DNA from: Pseudevernia furfuracea | Lineage: Eukaryota > Ascomycota > Lecanoromycetes > Lecanorales > Parmeliaceae | Length of the DNA stretch: 64,000 nucleotides | Assembly (NCBI GenBank): GCA_022315425.1 | Contig: JAIUPT010000032.1 | Coordinates: forward strand, 248,001 to 312,000 | Reading direction: 5' to 3' | Shown: one piece after another, positions 1-10,506 of the stretch | Layout: every line of letters starts with the position of its first letter | Position numbering within the stretch: position 1 is the stretch's first letter | Notes under the pieces: model-generated | Told to the model about the DNA's origin: nothing | Databases searched by the model: none | Seen by the model: only the letters and a program-made list of their open reading frames with translations | Program-made: the position numbers and the translations under genes

Positions 1-478
1 GCGAGATGCCTGTCGGCTGGAAATGACAGGGGGCTTGACCCGAGGGAGAGACCTGATTGAAAAGGAAATAGAGACTAACCATCAGAGATGGCAAGATGCC
101 GAGCAAGATAATTTGAGAGCGCTTTTAATCTGAAATTCGAAATCATGCTTTGGTTAGAAGCGGCTACAACCAGAGACGTACTACCCAAGTACCACAACAC
201 TTTGAGTCAGAGAAACCAGCATCCCGGAACACAAAAGGACATACCGCTCTAACATTCGGTGCAAAGCAGGTATTCACATCGCTAGATGGGTGAATGTATT
301 GGAAACGAAAGTCCTAATTTTGGGTGAGTAGCTGGAAGAACAGAATCTGTTTTTCGAGTTCTGATGCCCTCAACAACCGCAACTGCAATCAATAATGGTA
401 CAGCACCCATCCGCAGTTACCATCGATCAATGCAGTCCCGCTCAACGCTACCACTCGCTGCTCCTTAACTTTCCGCCC
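1..478. other. Window edge without a recognised gene
   Basis: No open frame here shows protein-like composition or a recognisable domain. The right part is C-rich because it overlaps the antisense of the small gene that ends at 479. Confidence 0.4.
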
Positions 479-865
479 TTACCTCCATTGCCGAAACCGA
501 AGCTCTGCAATCTCCTCGTTCCTCCTATCCTTCAAATCTCCCAATGCCTCCACCAATTCACTTTTCTCCTTCCTCATCTCCGCCCTCTTCTTCACACCCG
601 TCTCTGCCCGCAACTCCATCGTCAACAACTGCACCTGCGTCTCGCATCGCGCGATCTTGATCTCGAATTCCTTGATCATGTTGCGCTCGACGCGGCGGGA
701 GCATTCGGTGCAGCGCAAGGGCTCTGAGATGTTTTTGGTATAGGTGATGTGGAGACTGCAATGGTTGAGGGAGGGGTGGTTTGAAAAGAGGGGACAGGGT
801 TCCGTGATTTCGACGTTACGCTCGTGACCGCACTGCGCGTATACTTGCTGTATACCCTGGCACAT
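479..865 (-). CDS. Small Cys-containing coiled-coil protein, unknown function
   Basis: A single-exon frame of 128 codons. The first 60 residues hold a spaced cysteine/histidine pattern: Cys2, a Cys-Gly-His near residue 13, Cys24, and a Cys-x-x-Cys near residue 52. This looks like a small zinc-binding arrangement. The second half (about residues 60-128) is charged and heptad-like and should form a coiled coil. There is no signal peptide or membrane segment. I do not recognise the family. A second small protein with a Cys-Gly-His followed by a Cys-x-x-Cys lies at 43529-43891, so this may be a loosely related class of fungal small proteins. The Met at 865 is the first in frame and precedes the first cysteine directly. 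A role in protein binding is possible but not shown. Confidence 0.5.
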   Translation of the reverse strand: MCQGIQQVYAQCGHERNVEITEPCPLFSNHPSLNHCSLHITYTKNISEPLRCTECSRRVERNMIKEFEIKIARCETQVQLLTMELRAETGVKKRAEMRKEKSELVEALGDLKDRRNEEIAELRFRQWR

Positions 866-1523
866 TGTGTTGCCCAGATGAGAAGAGGTTGTGGTGAAGC
901 GTGTAAAAATGTGGTTACAGATGGATTGAAGACAGTGTTTATGGAAGGTCCCGAAGGTGTGTGAGTAGTGAATGAGTGTGTGACATGTTATGCTCTCGGA
1001 AGAAAAGGCACCGTACGCTTTTGGAGGTCAAGACTGCTCAGAGGACAAAGGCATTGTCTATTAGAGTTGTCAAAGTTCCATTGTACATTTCCACGTTCTT
1101 TATACTTAGGACAATAACATCCTACCGCATTATGCGCACACTTCTTTCTGAAAGGGATGTCATTCAAAGCCATTAGCCATTGTCTTCTATCGAATAGCTA
1201 CAACAGCATCAAAACGTTTCTCAAAGAGCAGTCTACATTGATTGTCACGGAATCCTATTGCTTACACACTTAATTCCGCAACAGATAGTATCTGAGAGAT
1301 AAGCAGTCCCACTCGCAGATGAATGAAACTCTCCTGACCTGAGAAGAATTGTGGGAGGGAGCTGAGAGCGTAGAATCGCAGCACAACCACAGCCGCACAA
1401 TCATGCTTTTCTCCCCATCGGAAACGAACTGAATCCCATTCCCCATCCAGGTACCCCCCTTCTTTTTCGTCCAAAACAACAAAAACAGCAAAACCAACAA
1501 AACCAACAACAATCACGCCAACT
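866..1523. other. Intergenic, nothing recognised
   Basis: Only short overlapping frames on both strands with no domain. It separates two minus-strand genes and should contain the promoter of the gene starting at 865 and the 3' UTR of the gene ending at 1524. Confidence 0.4.
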
Positions 1524-2075
1524 CTAACTCCCCACTTCATACCTAAACCTCAAAACAAAACTCGCTATCCCCGCCCCCTCCATCTCAACCTCACTACTCA
1601 CCACCTCCCTCGGCCCATAGTCGAACATGAGAAACCAAACCTGACTCAGCACCTGCACTACCTGAAACCTCTTGATCGCGACCTCAGACTTGCAGCCGAA
1701 AATCGTCCACACGATACCGCTGGAGCGCGCATATACTCCGCGGATTGGCAAGAATGGATCACCTTCGGTGGCGATCAGGTGGTGGAGATCGCTGATGGCG
1801 TTGAGGATTTCGTCGCGGCGCGTGCGGGAGGTGATGGGGCCGAGGGTGGTGATGGTGAGGTTGAGGTTGCGGCCGGTGTCGACGGTGAGGGGGAGGTGGG
1901 GCCATATGGTGAGGGTGTTTGGTGGATTCTGAGGAGTTGTCGTGTTTGCTGTGGAGACGGGTAGGAGTGCTAGGGTGTTTGATGATGATGATGATGATGA
2001 TGAGGTGGGTACGACGAGTGTTTCAGATATAGCGACGAGAGCGGCGGCGGCGAAAATTGGGAGTAGCGGAACCAT
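1524..2075 (-). CDS. Small secreted protein, family B (one unit)
   Basis: I place the start at the Met whose codon occupies 2073-2075, because it opens a clear signal peptide (about 17 residues of Leu/Ala/Ile). The upstream extension of the frame lacks one. The product is 183 residues: signal peptide, a Ser run made by a (GAT)n microsatellite read antisense, then a unit of about 120 residues with two N-glycosylation sites in an N-L-T-I-T stretch. The unit starts with a beta-like 'L-x-L-x-I-T-T-L-G', has a helix, and ends with a beta-like segment near the C-terminus. The same arrangement recurs in the genes at 6124 and 13457, so I treat the three as one family (B). The function is unknown; export from the cell is inferred from the signal peptide. 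Confidence 0.55.
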   Translation of the reverse strand: MVPLLPIFAAAALVAISETLVVPTSSSSSSSSNTLALLPVSTANTTTPQNPPNTLTIWPHLPLTVDTGRNLNLTITTLGPITSRTRRDEILNAISDLHHLIATEGDPFLPIRGVYARSSGIVWTIFGCKSEVAIKRFQVVQVLSQVWFLMFDYGPREVVSSEVEMEGAGIASFVLRFRYEVGS

Positions 2076-3948
2076 ATTTTTCGAAGAGGATTGGAAATAT
2101 CCCGCCAGAAATGGAAGGGAATAAAGACGAATTGTTGCAAGGGAAGGAACCCATGATATCATAGGTTCGAAGAATACAGGGTGTTTTCTTTTTTGCGGGT
2201 ATCGATACAACCGATATCCTTAGTGGAGCATTCTATCCTTGCGAGTATTTTGACATGCGCTGAAGGGAGCTAGTGCCGACAGTATTAATTTGTTTGCTTG
2301 TGTTCTCATCAAGACATAAAGTCCTTTTGTCGAAGGTATCAAAATCCTCGAGCATATCCACAGATATGTACCTCAGATGAAGGCGGGAGGTAGACTCCAG
2401 CTTCAAAGTATGTGCAATCTTTTTCAACGCTGACCCTTTAGGTCAAGCAATGTGTATATGGCTTGCAACTGAACATTAGATGTGGAGTCATCAGCATGGG
2501 TTAACATGACGAAACCTGATATGGAGGCAGGCCCCAGGGATGGGGAGATATCAGCCGTTGCTGGACCTCTCTGGCACCGATAAAAAGCTTCATGATCATC
2601 CCAACCAGAGCAGTATTTGATGAAAAGCTTGCCTCCATCCTCTCCTATCTGGTCCTGGTTGAGTAGCGAACAGAGCTAGGACTCGATCACGAAACAATGC
2701 CCTCCCTAGTAGAAAAAGTTCGGATTTTGGACTCCACTGAGAGATCCAGTGACACACGCATTACCACCGGCTTTCTCATACTCATGTATCTGTAGACATT
2801 TCCCCTGAAGGTAGCATGAAGAGTAGTAATACTAATGCATAAATTTTCAGACGCATGGTCGGAGAAAAGAAGACCATTATGATCGAAATTTCTGGAATAC
2901 TCCTCATTTTAAATAAGCAGGAATCGTTTTGCTTGAGCTTCACATCTCCATTTTCGTCGAATTAATTTGGAGTATCCTTCAATCTGTGCATGACTTTTGT
3001 TAGATCCATTCATCTGACTGGTGACTCTTGCACCTTGAAGTCGGTCCACTCACTTCTCGGATATAAATTGGACGTCCAACAGAGTAAGTATGTAATACAC
3101 GCTTATTTGAAAAAGGAGGTCACTCACTGCATTATTCATTCAAAAAAAATTCGCCTTTGTATTCATTCAGAAAGAATAACGCCATTATACCAGTCCAACA
3201 AAAGACCAATTCATTCGAATCATATACATATCATATACACCACCCTTCTTTGCACGTTCATTCCTCGCTCACCCACTCTTATCTCAACGTCATTCCTCGC
3301 TCACCCACTCTTATCTCAACTCATATCCCCCTTCCCTCCCCCCTACCCCCTACCCAACCCCCTCATCCTCACAAAAATCCATCATTCTCTACCACCACCA
3401 CCCCCCTCCCCCACAACACCCAGCCATCCCGTCCCAAACCTCGTGCCCAATCCATCCATGGCTACTAACTCCCCGAAAAAAGACTCTCCCAAACGCCCTC
3501 TCACTCACGCAATGGAATTCCCCGCCCCTCCCCTCTTCTCCTCCATCCTCCCCATTGTTATCTTCGAGATACTATGTACACGCGCGGATATTCGCGTACA
3601 GGTATGCGTGGACGGAGGGGGGAAATTTTCGGGTGGAGAGGCGGGGTTGACTGTGTGTTTTGAGATGAATAGGGTGGTGATGTGATGAGTGGAGGAGGGG
3701 GTTGATAGATATAGTAAGTAAGGCTGCTGGTGAATCTGGCTGGTTGTCAATACCCGTCTGTCTGTGATGAAGTTCTTTCTTTGTGATATGCCGCGTGTCA
3801 ACGACTGTTGCGTGAACCGTTTTCATTCGCTCCATCCTCTCCGCGGTACTGGTACAAAGCGCCCTGTGATGGGGATTCCCTTGCGAATGCGCCCGTAACG
3901 GGGCGCGATACAGATGCTCGTATACCAACAATTACGTCTCCCCACATC
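2076..3948. other. Intergenic with an imperfect 32-bp tandem duplication
   Basis: No gene recognised. Around 3267-3320 a C-rich unit of about 32 bp beginning CATTCCTCGCTCACCCACTC occurs twice in tandem. A short frame with Met at about 3459 (75 codons) has no domain and I do not call it. The right end should hold the 3' UTR of mcr1. Confidence 0.4.
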
Positions 3949-4958
3949 CTAAAACTTGAAAACCTGATCCCCCTTGTACCCCATCTCCCCCAGCACCCCC
4001 CCAACCCCGCCCTGACTTCCCATCCACCCCTTCGCCCCCACAACCGCCCTCTCCATCCCCGGCGGCCCGCAAAACAAAACCTTAACACCGCCCACCCCCG
4101 GCCCGGGAATGTTCGCCTCGAGCAACTCCCTCGTCACATACCCCTTCGCAAACCTCGAATGCTCGCTCGGATTACTAACCGTGTAAACCGCCCGAAACCG
4201 CTCGGGAAACCTCGTCTCCAACTCTCGAAATTCATTCTCAAACAGCACGTCCGCGTCGCTATTGACGCCGAAGACGAGGGTGATCTTCGTCTTATCCTCC
4301 GGGTTCTTGAGGATAGCGTGAGTCAGTTGATACATAGGCGTGATGCCCGCGCCGCCGGTGATCAGAGCAATGTGAGAGTGTTTGTTGGGCGTCCACTCAT
4401 AGGCGAGCAAGGGGCCGGTTTTGAAAGAGAGGGTTTGGCCTGGGACGAGGGAGTGCAGATGGTTGCTCATTTTACCGTCTGGGTAGCGCTTTACGAGGAG
4501 GTCGACGTGGCCGGGGGAGTCGGGGTCGCTGATCGGGGTGTAAGGACGCAGGACGGGGAGCCAGGCGCCGGACGGGGTGGCTTTTGTTAGAAGTGCGGCT
4601 ATGGACTGTTAGTGGGGGGTAGCTTTGATGGGATTTGGCGGGCACGTAACTTACACGAGGCGCGTAGGCCGCTGATTGCATCTTTGTCTGGGAGTTCGAA
4701 GCGTAATCGTTTGGTGTTGTGGTTGATGAGTTCTGAACTTTCTAGTTTTAGGTCTTGGAAGGTAAATCCGCTGGTAAAGATTTTCTTAGGGCTTTTTGGA
4801 CTTTGTGAAGGGTTCTGCACTGTGCGGTCTGTTGTTGCTGGAGGAGGAGGAGATGGAGTCTGGGAAGCATTCTGGTAAGAAGCGGCGTAAAGGACTCCGC
4901 CGATGACAACAGAGCTTAGGATAGGAGCAGAAGATCTCAAGACTCGCTGTGAAAACAT
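3949..4958 (-). CDS. mcr1: NADH-cytochrome b5 reductase, mitochondrial
   Basis: Transfers electrons from NADH through FAD to cytochrome b5 or related acceptors; the fungal Mcr1 acts at the mitochondrial outer membrane and intermembrane space. Two exons, 4655-4958 and 3949-4598, with a 56-bp GTAAGT...TAG intron, give 317 residues, the normal Mcr1 length. Visible parts: a basic N-terminus with one hydrophobic segment (about residues 11-27); the FAD-binding R-P-Y-T at 119-122; the G-x-G-K-M-S-N-type region near 145; the NAD-binding G-G-A-G-I-T-P at 183-189; and C-G-P-P-G-M at 280-285. The protein ends in Phe, as this family does. All key residues are present, so the gene looks functional. The substrate partner is inferred from the family. 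Confidence 0.95.
4599..4654 (-). other. Intron of mcr1
   Basis: Donor GTAAGT and acceptor TAG on the minus strand. Removing these 56 bp joins residue 101 to the A-L-L-T-K segment in frame and restores the conserved barrel strand before R-P-Y-T. Confidence 0.9.
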
Positions 4959-6123
4959 GGCGATGATTCAATTAGGCTGAGAGTAGAGCAAAAAGCGTTG
5001 CTCTTGTCGTGGTCATATATTGTAGTGCTTTAAGAAAGGTGAGAGTATCGTTCTTGTATGCAGTATGTACCTAGTTGTGGGGAGATATAAATCATCGTAT
5101 AATTGCATTCGGTATCTCGGTATATACGTCGGGCGGCATAGTAAGGTACTTTAGCCTCGAACCTACACTTGAAACTTGTCGCTGATTGGCGGCAAGTGGA
5201 TGTGAGTACGAGTCAAATACGAGCTAGTTCCCCAAAGGGGCTAGTGGATGCGACCAGGATCATAGCGGACTTTTATCTCGCGCCCGAAGTCCGAATTCTC
5301 CGTTTTGGGGGTTTTTTCTTCCTATACCATTTTAGCTCCGGAGGCATCTATGTCTGGCGACCACGTTGTATAGCGAGCCCCAATTGTTGTTCCTACGTTG
5401 TGGTTATAATAGGGTGACACCAGTGATAGCATAGCTATCGGATACATTAGGACGAGTGGGTCCGAAGTCCACCGACAAATAGCTTCGGAAGAAGCACCTC
5501 TGCTTTCACCAATTTCTCTATTCAAAGAATGTGTAGAAGGCATATGAAAGAAATCCATGAAGGCGGTGAGTGTCGTAAAGCGGTCTTTCTTTGTTATATG
5601 GTTCGTAAACAATTTGTAAGCCTCAGTAGTATAGCAATAGAAATCATTCTATACTCCAGCCCTAGCCCTAACGACCTTACATTATTCCGATGCCTAATTC
5701 CTACACTGACTGCTACAATTTCCGGGACTGGACCGGAGAATATGTCTCCAATCCGCCAAGGAACCCATCGACTTTGATCTCTTTCGAGTCGGAGATTCAC
5801 CGTCACAAGTCCGATTAAGTGTCTAGGCACACTGCTTACAAATGGAATTTAGAGAATGTCTGAATGGCGATGAAGTTGACGTTGTTAAGCTATTCTACCC
5901 ATTGCTTCATCCATGGCATTTGGCGCATTTATCTGCCTTGTTTAGTTGTTACCCCTACTGCCGCTCCTCCGATGAACGACGCATTAGCCGGTCGCCTGAA
6001 CTACGCCCCTCACTCTGATAACCATTTATCTTTGACTATTTGAATCCTCTTCCCCACCACCTTCAACCCACCGACCCAGACTTTCCTTTGATAATACCTC
6101 AAACCTGCAAACCCAGTTTCACA
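4959..6123. other. Intergenic between divergent mcr1 and a secreted-protein gene
   Basis: No domain in any frame. It must contain the mcr1 promoter on the left and the promoter of the family B gene on the right. Confidence 0.4.
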
Positions 6124-6723
6124 ATGCGTCGAATGGGGTCTGCTGTCTTTTTACTACTACAAGTCATCTTTACATTCGAAACATCAGCTGCTACCATCCC
6201 GCCTGCTCTACAGCTCATGAGCAGCCCAACTCCTCTCTCGAACGGCTCACACGAATATGTAAAATGCTCCTCCAGGCCCAACGTCACATATCCAATCATC
6301 GACTCACCACTCGAGCTTGACATGACGTTTGGCCATCGCTCCTTCCTTTCTTGGCAATTGACCACCTTTCTCCAGAACGTTCTCATCGCCATAAAACCAA
6401 ATGCTGCTCAACACCCAGACGTATACCTTCCTGACGGTTACTACTACTACCATGAGCCTCGGTATCTCGGCTCCGTCAGCGTCGTGCCATCTTTGTTTAG
6501 AAACTTCACCTGGTCGGACTTGTATCTCGTGCTGCACGGACTTGCGGAGTATATAGTGAAAGCGCCACATGCGTACGAGATGTGCGTGGAGATCAATTTC
6601 AGAGAAGGGGGCCTTGCGGGGGTTATCTTCATCGATTGGTGGACGTCAGACGCGCCAACCCTAGAGAACTCACTCCGTATTCGTGATGTCGGAGGTGGTC
6701 GTCTCTCTATATCAAACTCTTAG
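6124..6723 (+). CDS. Small secreted protein, family B (one unit)
   Basis: The Met at 6124 opens a signal peptide of about 20 residues ending near Thr-Ser-Ala-Ala, so I use it rather than the upstream Met at 6040. The mature part (about 180 residues) has potential N-glycosylation sites (N-G-S, N-V-T and N-F-T). It carries the family B unit: 'L-E-L-D-M-T-F-G', two helices, 'L-x-L-V-L-H-G-L-A-E-Y', and a final strand 'C-V-E-I-N-F-R-E-G-G'. The same order is seen in the genes at 1524 (minus) and 13457. Single exon, unlike the family A genes next to it. The function is unknown; secretion is inferred from the signal peptide. Confidence 0.65.
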   Translation: MRRMGSAVFLLLQVIFTFETSAATIPPALQLMSSPTPLSNGSHEYVKCSSRPNVTYPIIDSPLELDMTFGHRSFLSWQLTTFLQNVLIAIKPNAAQHPDVYLPDGYYYYHEPRYLGSVSVVPSLFRNFTWSDLYLVLHGLAEYIVKAPHAYEMCVEINFREGGLAGVIFIDWWTSDAPTLENSLRIRDVGGGRLSISNS

Positions 6724-7052
6724 GGCAACAAAGAACATGAAAGGGCCCTTCTTTGACTTTGCCAGCCTAAGTCGTGCAATTTGAGAGATCCTGAGCTCCT
6801 GATCTCAACTTACAGTCCGAGCTCATGATTGTCAGAGAATTGTGCGCCTCGAGAACCGCGCTTCAATTGTAGAGAGACGCTTGCACAATTTTGCATGGCG
6901 CAACAACGCAATGAGGAAATTTTATACTTATTCGCGACCTCGCGATGCCATAGAAAGCAAAGCTCCCATGATTCAGAATTGACCCTACTGGGAGATCATT
7001 CCTCCGCTTCACGAGCAGTAATACCACAGCTGAAATCTCAACGCACTCCCCA
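6724..7052. other. Short intergenic between two secreted-protein genes
   Basis: About 330 bp, same-strand neighbours, no frame of note. It should hold the 3' UTR of one gene and the promoter of the next. Confidence 0.4.
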
Positions 7053-8256
7053 ATGTTCTTGTTATGGACCCTGATCTTTACCATCAAAGCCGCCGAAGCA
7101 ATCGTGCTTACCAGCCCCCAAGTTCTTGCGCAAGACAATGCAACGACATACCCATCGCTGGAGGCAGTCTCAGTAGACCCACTCTGGCAGACCAATACGT
7201 CAACAAATTCACTCAACGTATCCACTGATATATATTACTACTGCAATACCAAGTTTGGCATCGGAATCAATGTTGAAAGTTGCTACCGCGCCATCACTAG
7301 AGTTCCCGAATACAGGTCGACCGTGCAAAGGACCTTCGGCATGCGAGGTACCGGAGTGCGTTATGACTTCACACTGCCAAACTGGTTCATCAGCGGTGCG
7401 TATACTCTGATCATACATGGCTCAGATTCGCCTGCTGATTTCACTCTCCAGTGGACGGGAAGTGTGTTCTCCAAGTACAAATAATTCGCGTCCCCGCCTC
7501 CGCCAGCGCAAGCTTCATGCAACTGTTCCATGGAGCGAGCAACGTCATCAATCATTGTATCGAAGGAAATAATCCACCGCCGGGAACGGTCCCAGGAACC
7601 GGTGGGTTTGCGACGAATCTTGGTAAGTGGTGTAGCCTCTACTTGCCGCTGGTGGACCGCAAAGACGCAAGGAATAATTCCGTCCGAGCGCGTGACTGAT
7701 AGTAGACTACCAGGCCCCAACGGTGACTTGGGTATCGCGGTCAGAAAAGGTGACCCCTCAAACATACGCTGTTACGGCAATGCCGCCGTCAAGGCCATCG
7801 TCAATTCCTGCCAACTCATCTTAGATAGCATGGCCGTAGATTCGCAACAGCGGACATTCGGAGCAGAAGCAGGTTCAAGCGTGCATCTTCCCTGGACACA
7901 GGAAGCAAGTGAGGACTTCCACTCCCACGCCTAATGACTCTCTTTCGTTTGAGGGCAGCTAACAAGCGAAATCACTGTAGCGGATAAGAGATGCTACATG
8001 ACGCTTCGCTCGTCGGGTTTAACGGATATCAGCAGGTGGGAGGATATCTGGAAGGCTGCCGCGATGATTACTGGCATGTGCCCTAGCCAGGGAAAGAAAG
8101 GAGTGAAGACTGGACTTGGTAAGCCCGAAGCCTGGACATCATTTTTCACATGGAACTTACCAGATATGCGTGGCAGGGACAAAGGCGCTGCTTTACTTAG
8201 AGGTCGGCGCCCTTCCGCAGCCAGAAGCCGAAGTTGCCTCGTCTTCAACCCTTTAA
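7053..8256 (+). CDS. Small secreted protein, family A, two tandem units
   Basis: Five exons: 7053-7395, 7452-7622, 7714-7908, 7981-8118 and 8177-8256. All introns are GT-AG and in phase, giving about 308 residues. Residues 1-15 are a signal peptide. Two copies of one unit follow. Each copy reads Cys, a Cys-x-x-A/I segment, a hydrophobic strand, an intron, then K/R-C-V/Y with a strand, a helix ending in Cys, and an L-G closing strand. The first closing strand runs L-G-x-x-x-x-L-G-I-A-V; the second runs L-G-x-K-A-L-L-Y-L-E-V-G. The introns fall at the same relative place in both copies, which points to an internal duplication of the two-intron unit. The gene at 10507 has one unit. The function is unknown; secretion and disulfide bonding are inferred. 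Confidence 0.65.
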
Positions 8257-8651
8257 CTGTCCTCCGCCGACCCCCCAAAAAAACGCAGGTTTGGGATAGT
8301 ATTGTGCCCATGTCCAATATTCTTGTGCGTCTTTAATTATAAGATTGCAAAGTCATTGTGTCGTCAAAGGGGTTTCCCTCCAGGCAACAAAACCCTCAAT
8401 GCCACCCTTGAGCGCAACACAAACCTATTGTCAATCGTCTTTGTTTCTTATGACACTTTCTTCTTTCACCTTGCATCTCAAATCCATACAAGAGGCCTGT
8501 GCTGACCCAGCCTATCTGTCTCAACTTCAGCATCCAGCATCTTCGGAGCCAGAGGTAGGTACCCAATCCAATCCAACCCACCACCCAGTCCAGCATCCTC
8601 ATCTTCCCTTTGCTTTTCCGGAAAAAGCAACACCCACACAAACCTATCGCC
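8257..8651. other. Intergenic, nothing recognised
   Basis: C-rich on the right, with no frame that looks like protein. It should carry the promoter of the gene starting at 8652. Confidence 0.35.
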
Positions 8652-9884
8652 ATGGACCGCTTGACTGCGACTTCCACGACCCCACCGCCCGACTGGCCCC
8701 TCCCTCCCGTCCCAGTTCCATTTCTCACTAATGTCTCTAGAGAGAGCAAGAGACACTGCCGTCTATTTTCCGCAGGTATGGTGAGTCAGAATCTGAGACA
8801 GATGGCAGAAGCTGCAAATCGCGTGGAGCAGATGAAGCTTTACGAGCAGCAGAAGAAGAAACTGGACTACAAAAAGGTAGAGTCCATTGAGCACGAGTTC
8901 GAGAAGGTGGTGTTTGATTGCAAGAAGATGCAGAAGAAGAAGCAAGATCTCGAGAGGAAGAAGGAGATTGCCGAGGAGCAGAGACATGCCAAGCGCAACA
9001 GCTTCGACGCGCTGCTCTCAACCCTCCAACAACAACCACCCGTCAACGCCATCTCGGCTCAAAAACCGTCCTCGGCCCCTCGAACCCACGCCCCTCCATC
9101 CCCATCACCGACGACGTCAGCGATCATCGAGATTGCAGAACCATCCGTCATTCCGCCCGCCATCCCTCACCCCTCCCCGTCCCCATCTCCCGCCCCGCCC
9201 GGCCCCAACCCCTCGAAAGCACCCCTCTCCCGTCACACCACCCCCATCACCTTCACCACAGCCCTCACCTCCAACCCGCCTTCCACCGCCGACGTCGCCT
9301 TCGCCCGCTCCCTCACGCGCACCGCCACCCACCCGCACAACCCACAAGCACTTATTACTACTACTACTACTGCTACTACTACTACTACTCGACGCCGTGA
9401 CCACGCCCAGCATCTCCTCCGTCCCCACCATCATCATCCGACCACTCTAGCCGCTTTCGACGCCATGACCGGATACGGGAAGGTGGTGCGGGGGCGGAAG
9501 AGTCCGCTGACGTTTGCGGGCGCGGTGGAGAAGGGGTTCGAGGAGGTGGTCATGATGGCCGTGAGGGCGGGTCGGGGGGGACGGATGAGGAAGGAGGGTA
9601 AGGAAGCGAGGGAGGAGGGGAAGAGGGAGGAGGAGGAGGGGAAGAGGGAGGAGGAGGAGAGGGAGGAGGGGGTAAAGAGGGAGAAGGAGGAGAAGGAGAA
9701 GAGGGAGAAGAAGGAGAGGGGAAAGAAGGAGAAGAAGGAGAAGGAGAAGAAGGAGAAGAAGGAGGAGAAGGAGGAGAAGAAGAAGAAGGGGGAGAAGGAG
9801 AAGAGGGAAGTAGGGTTTTCGAAGGCTGTGGAGAAAGGGTTTAGGGGGGTTTTTCGTGATGGGGGGGATAAGAGGCGGAGGTAG
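8652..9884 (+). CDS. Low-complexity coiled-coil protein with Lys/Glu-rich tail
   Basis: The Met at 8652 lies in a good initiation context (GCCATGG) and gives 410 residues; the frame is open further upstream to 8610. Order of parts: a Pro-rich N-terminus; a coiled coil rich in K/E/Q (about residues 55-120); a Pro/Ser-rich linker; a Thr run from a (ACT)n microsatellite; a His run; then a block with the motif A-V-E-K-G-F-E-E-V; a tail of about 80 residues almost entirely K, E, R and G; and a second A-V-E-K-G-F near the end. The tail is a pure purine tract at the DNA level (about 9580-9815). No signal peptide or membrane segment. I do not recognise the family. An intron near 8740-8776 cannot be excluded. 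Confidence 0.5.
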   Translation: MDRLTATSTTPPPDWPLPPVPVPFLTNVSRESKRHCRLFSAGMVSQNLRQMAEAANRVEQMKLYEQQKKKLDYKKVESIEHEFEKVVFDCKKMQKKKQDLERKKEIAEEQRHAKRNSFDALLSTLQQQPPVNAISAQKPSSAPRTHAPPSPSPTTSAIIEIAEPSVIPPAIPHPSPSPSPAPPGPNPSKAPLSRHTTPITFTTALTSNPPSTADVAFARSLTRTATHPHNPQALITTTTTATTTTTRRRDHAQHLLRPHHHHPTTLAAFDAMTGYGKVVRGRKSPLTFAGAVEKGFEEVVMMAVRAGRGGRMRKEGKEAREEGKREEEEGKREEEEREEGVKREKEEKEKREKKERGKKEKKEKEKKEKKEEKEEKKKKGEKEKREVGFSKAVEKGFRGVFRDGGDKRRR

Positions 9885-10506
9885 AGGTAGATCATAATTG
9901 CTGTTCTAGGATTCTGAAATGCATGAAGTTTCGATGACTAATGCTATGCCGGTTTTCGCAGTAGTATACTCGATCGAGAAAACCATCGAGGTTTGAATCT
10001 GTTGCACCTTGTGCAATGAAGAGCAAAACTTGACTGGAGAATGACGTTTGAGCAGGAAGTCTAGTAAGTCAATGAATGAATGAATGAATGAATGAAGATT
10101 TTGTCTTCATCGATATAATCCACGCTTTTACCGTTTTTCCCTTTTTGAAGGCTGTGACTACGCAGGACAGAGTATTGTAAAAGCCAGATGAGACGTTGGT
10201 TGTATACGTACGTACCGTACCTTTTGAGTGCCGATTAGCGACCAGCAAACATATTATTAGTACAATGCGCCGGCAAAGGAGAAAGTCAATCTGTAATCTG
10301 TAATCTGTAATCTGTGATCTGTGATTTGTGATAAACCTACCTGACTCAACAGCCGTCTAGGCGCCACCTTAAAAGTCCGTGCAACACAAAGCCTAAGTAG
10401 GTAATCTAAGCATAACGGTCCCCCATCCCCACTCCCCAGTGTCCGTCCATATTTACTCGCTCCCAAATCTGTAGGGAAAGAAAGAAACAAAGACATCAAT
10501 CCAGCA
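9885..10506. repeat. Intergenic with two microsatellites
   Basis: Contains (AATG)n at about 10071-10096 and a 7-bp repeat of the CTGTAAT type at about 10291-10331, which decays into CTGTGAT copies. No gene recognised. The promoter of the gene at 10507 must lie here. Confidence 0.6.

Noticed and set aside
8887..9450. Overlapping plus-strand frames of 160-187 codons inside the coiled-coil gene
   Set aside because: Rich in Pro, Arg and Leu; they are frame-shifted readings of the C-rich linker of the gene at 8652-9884.
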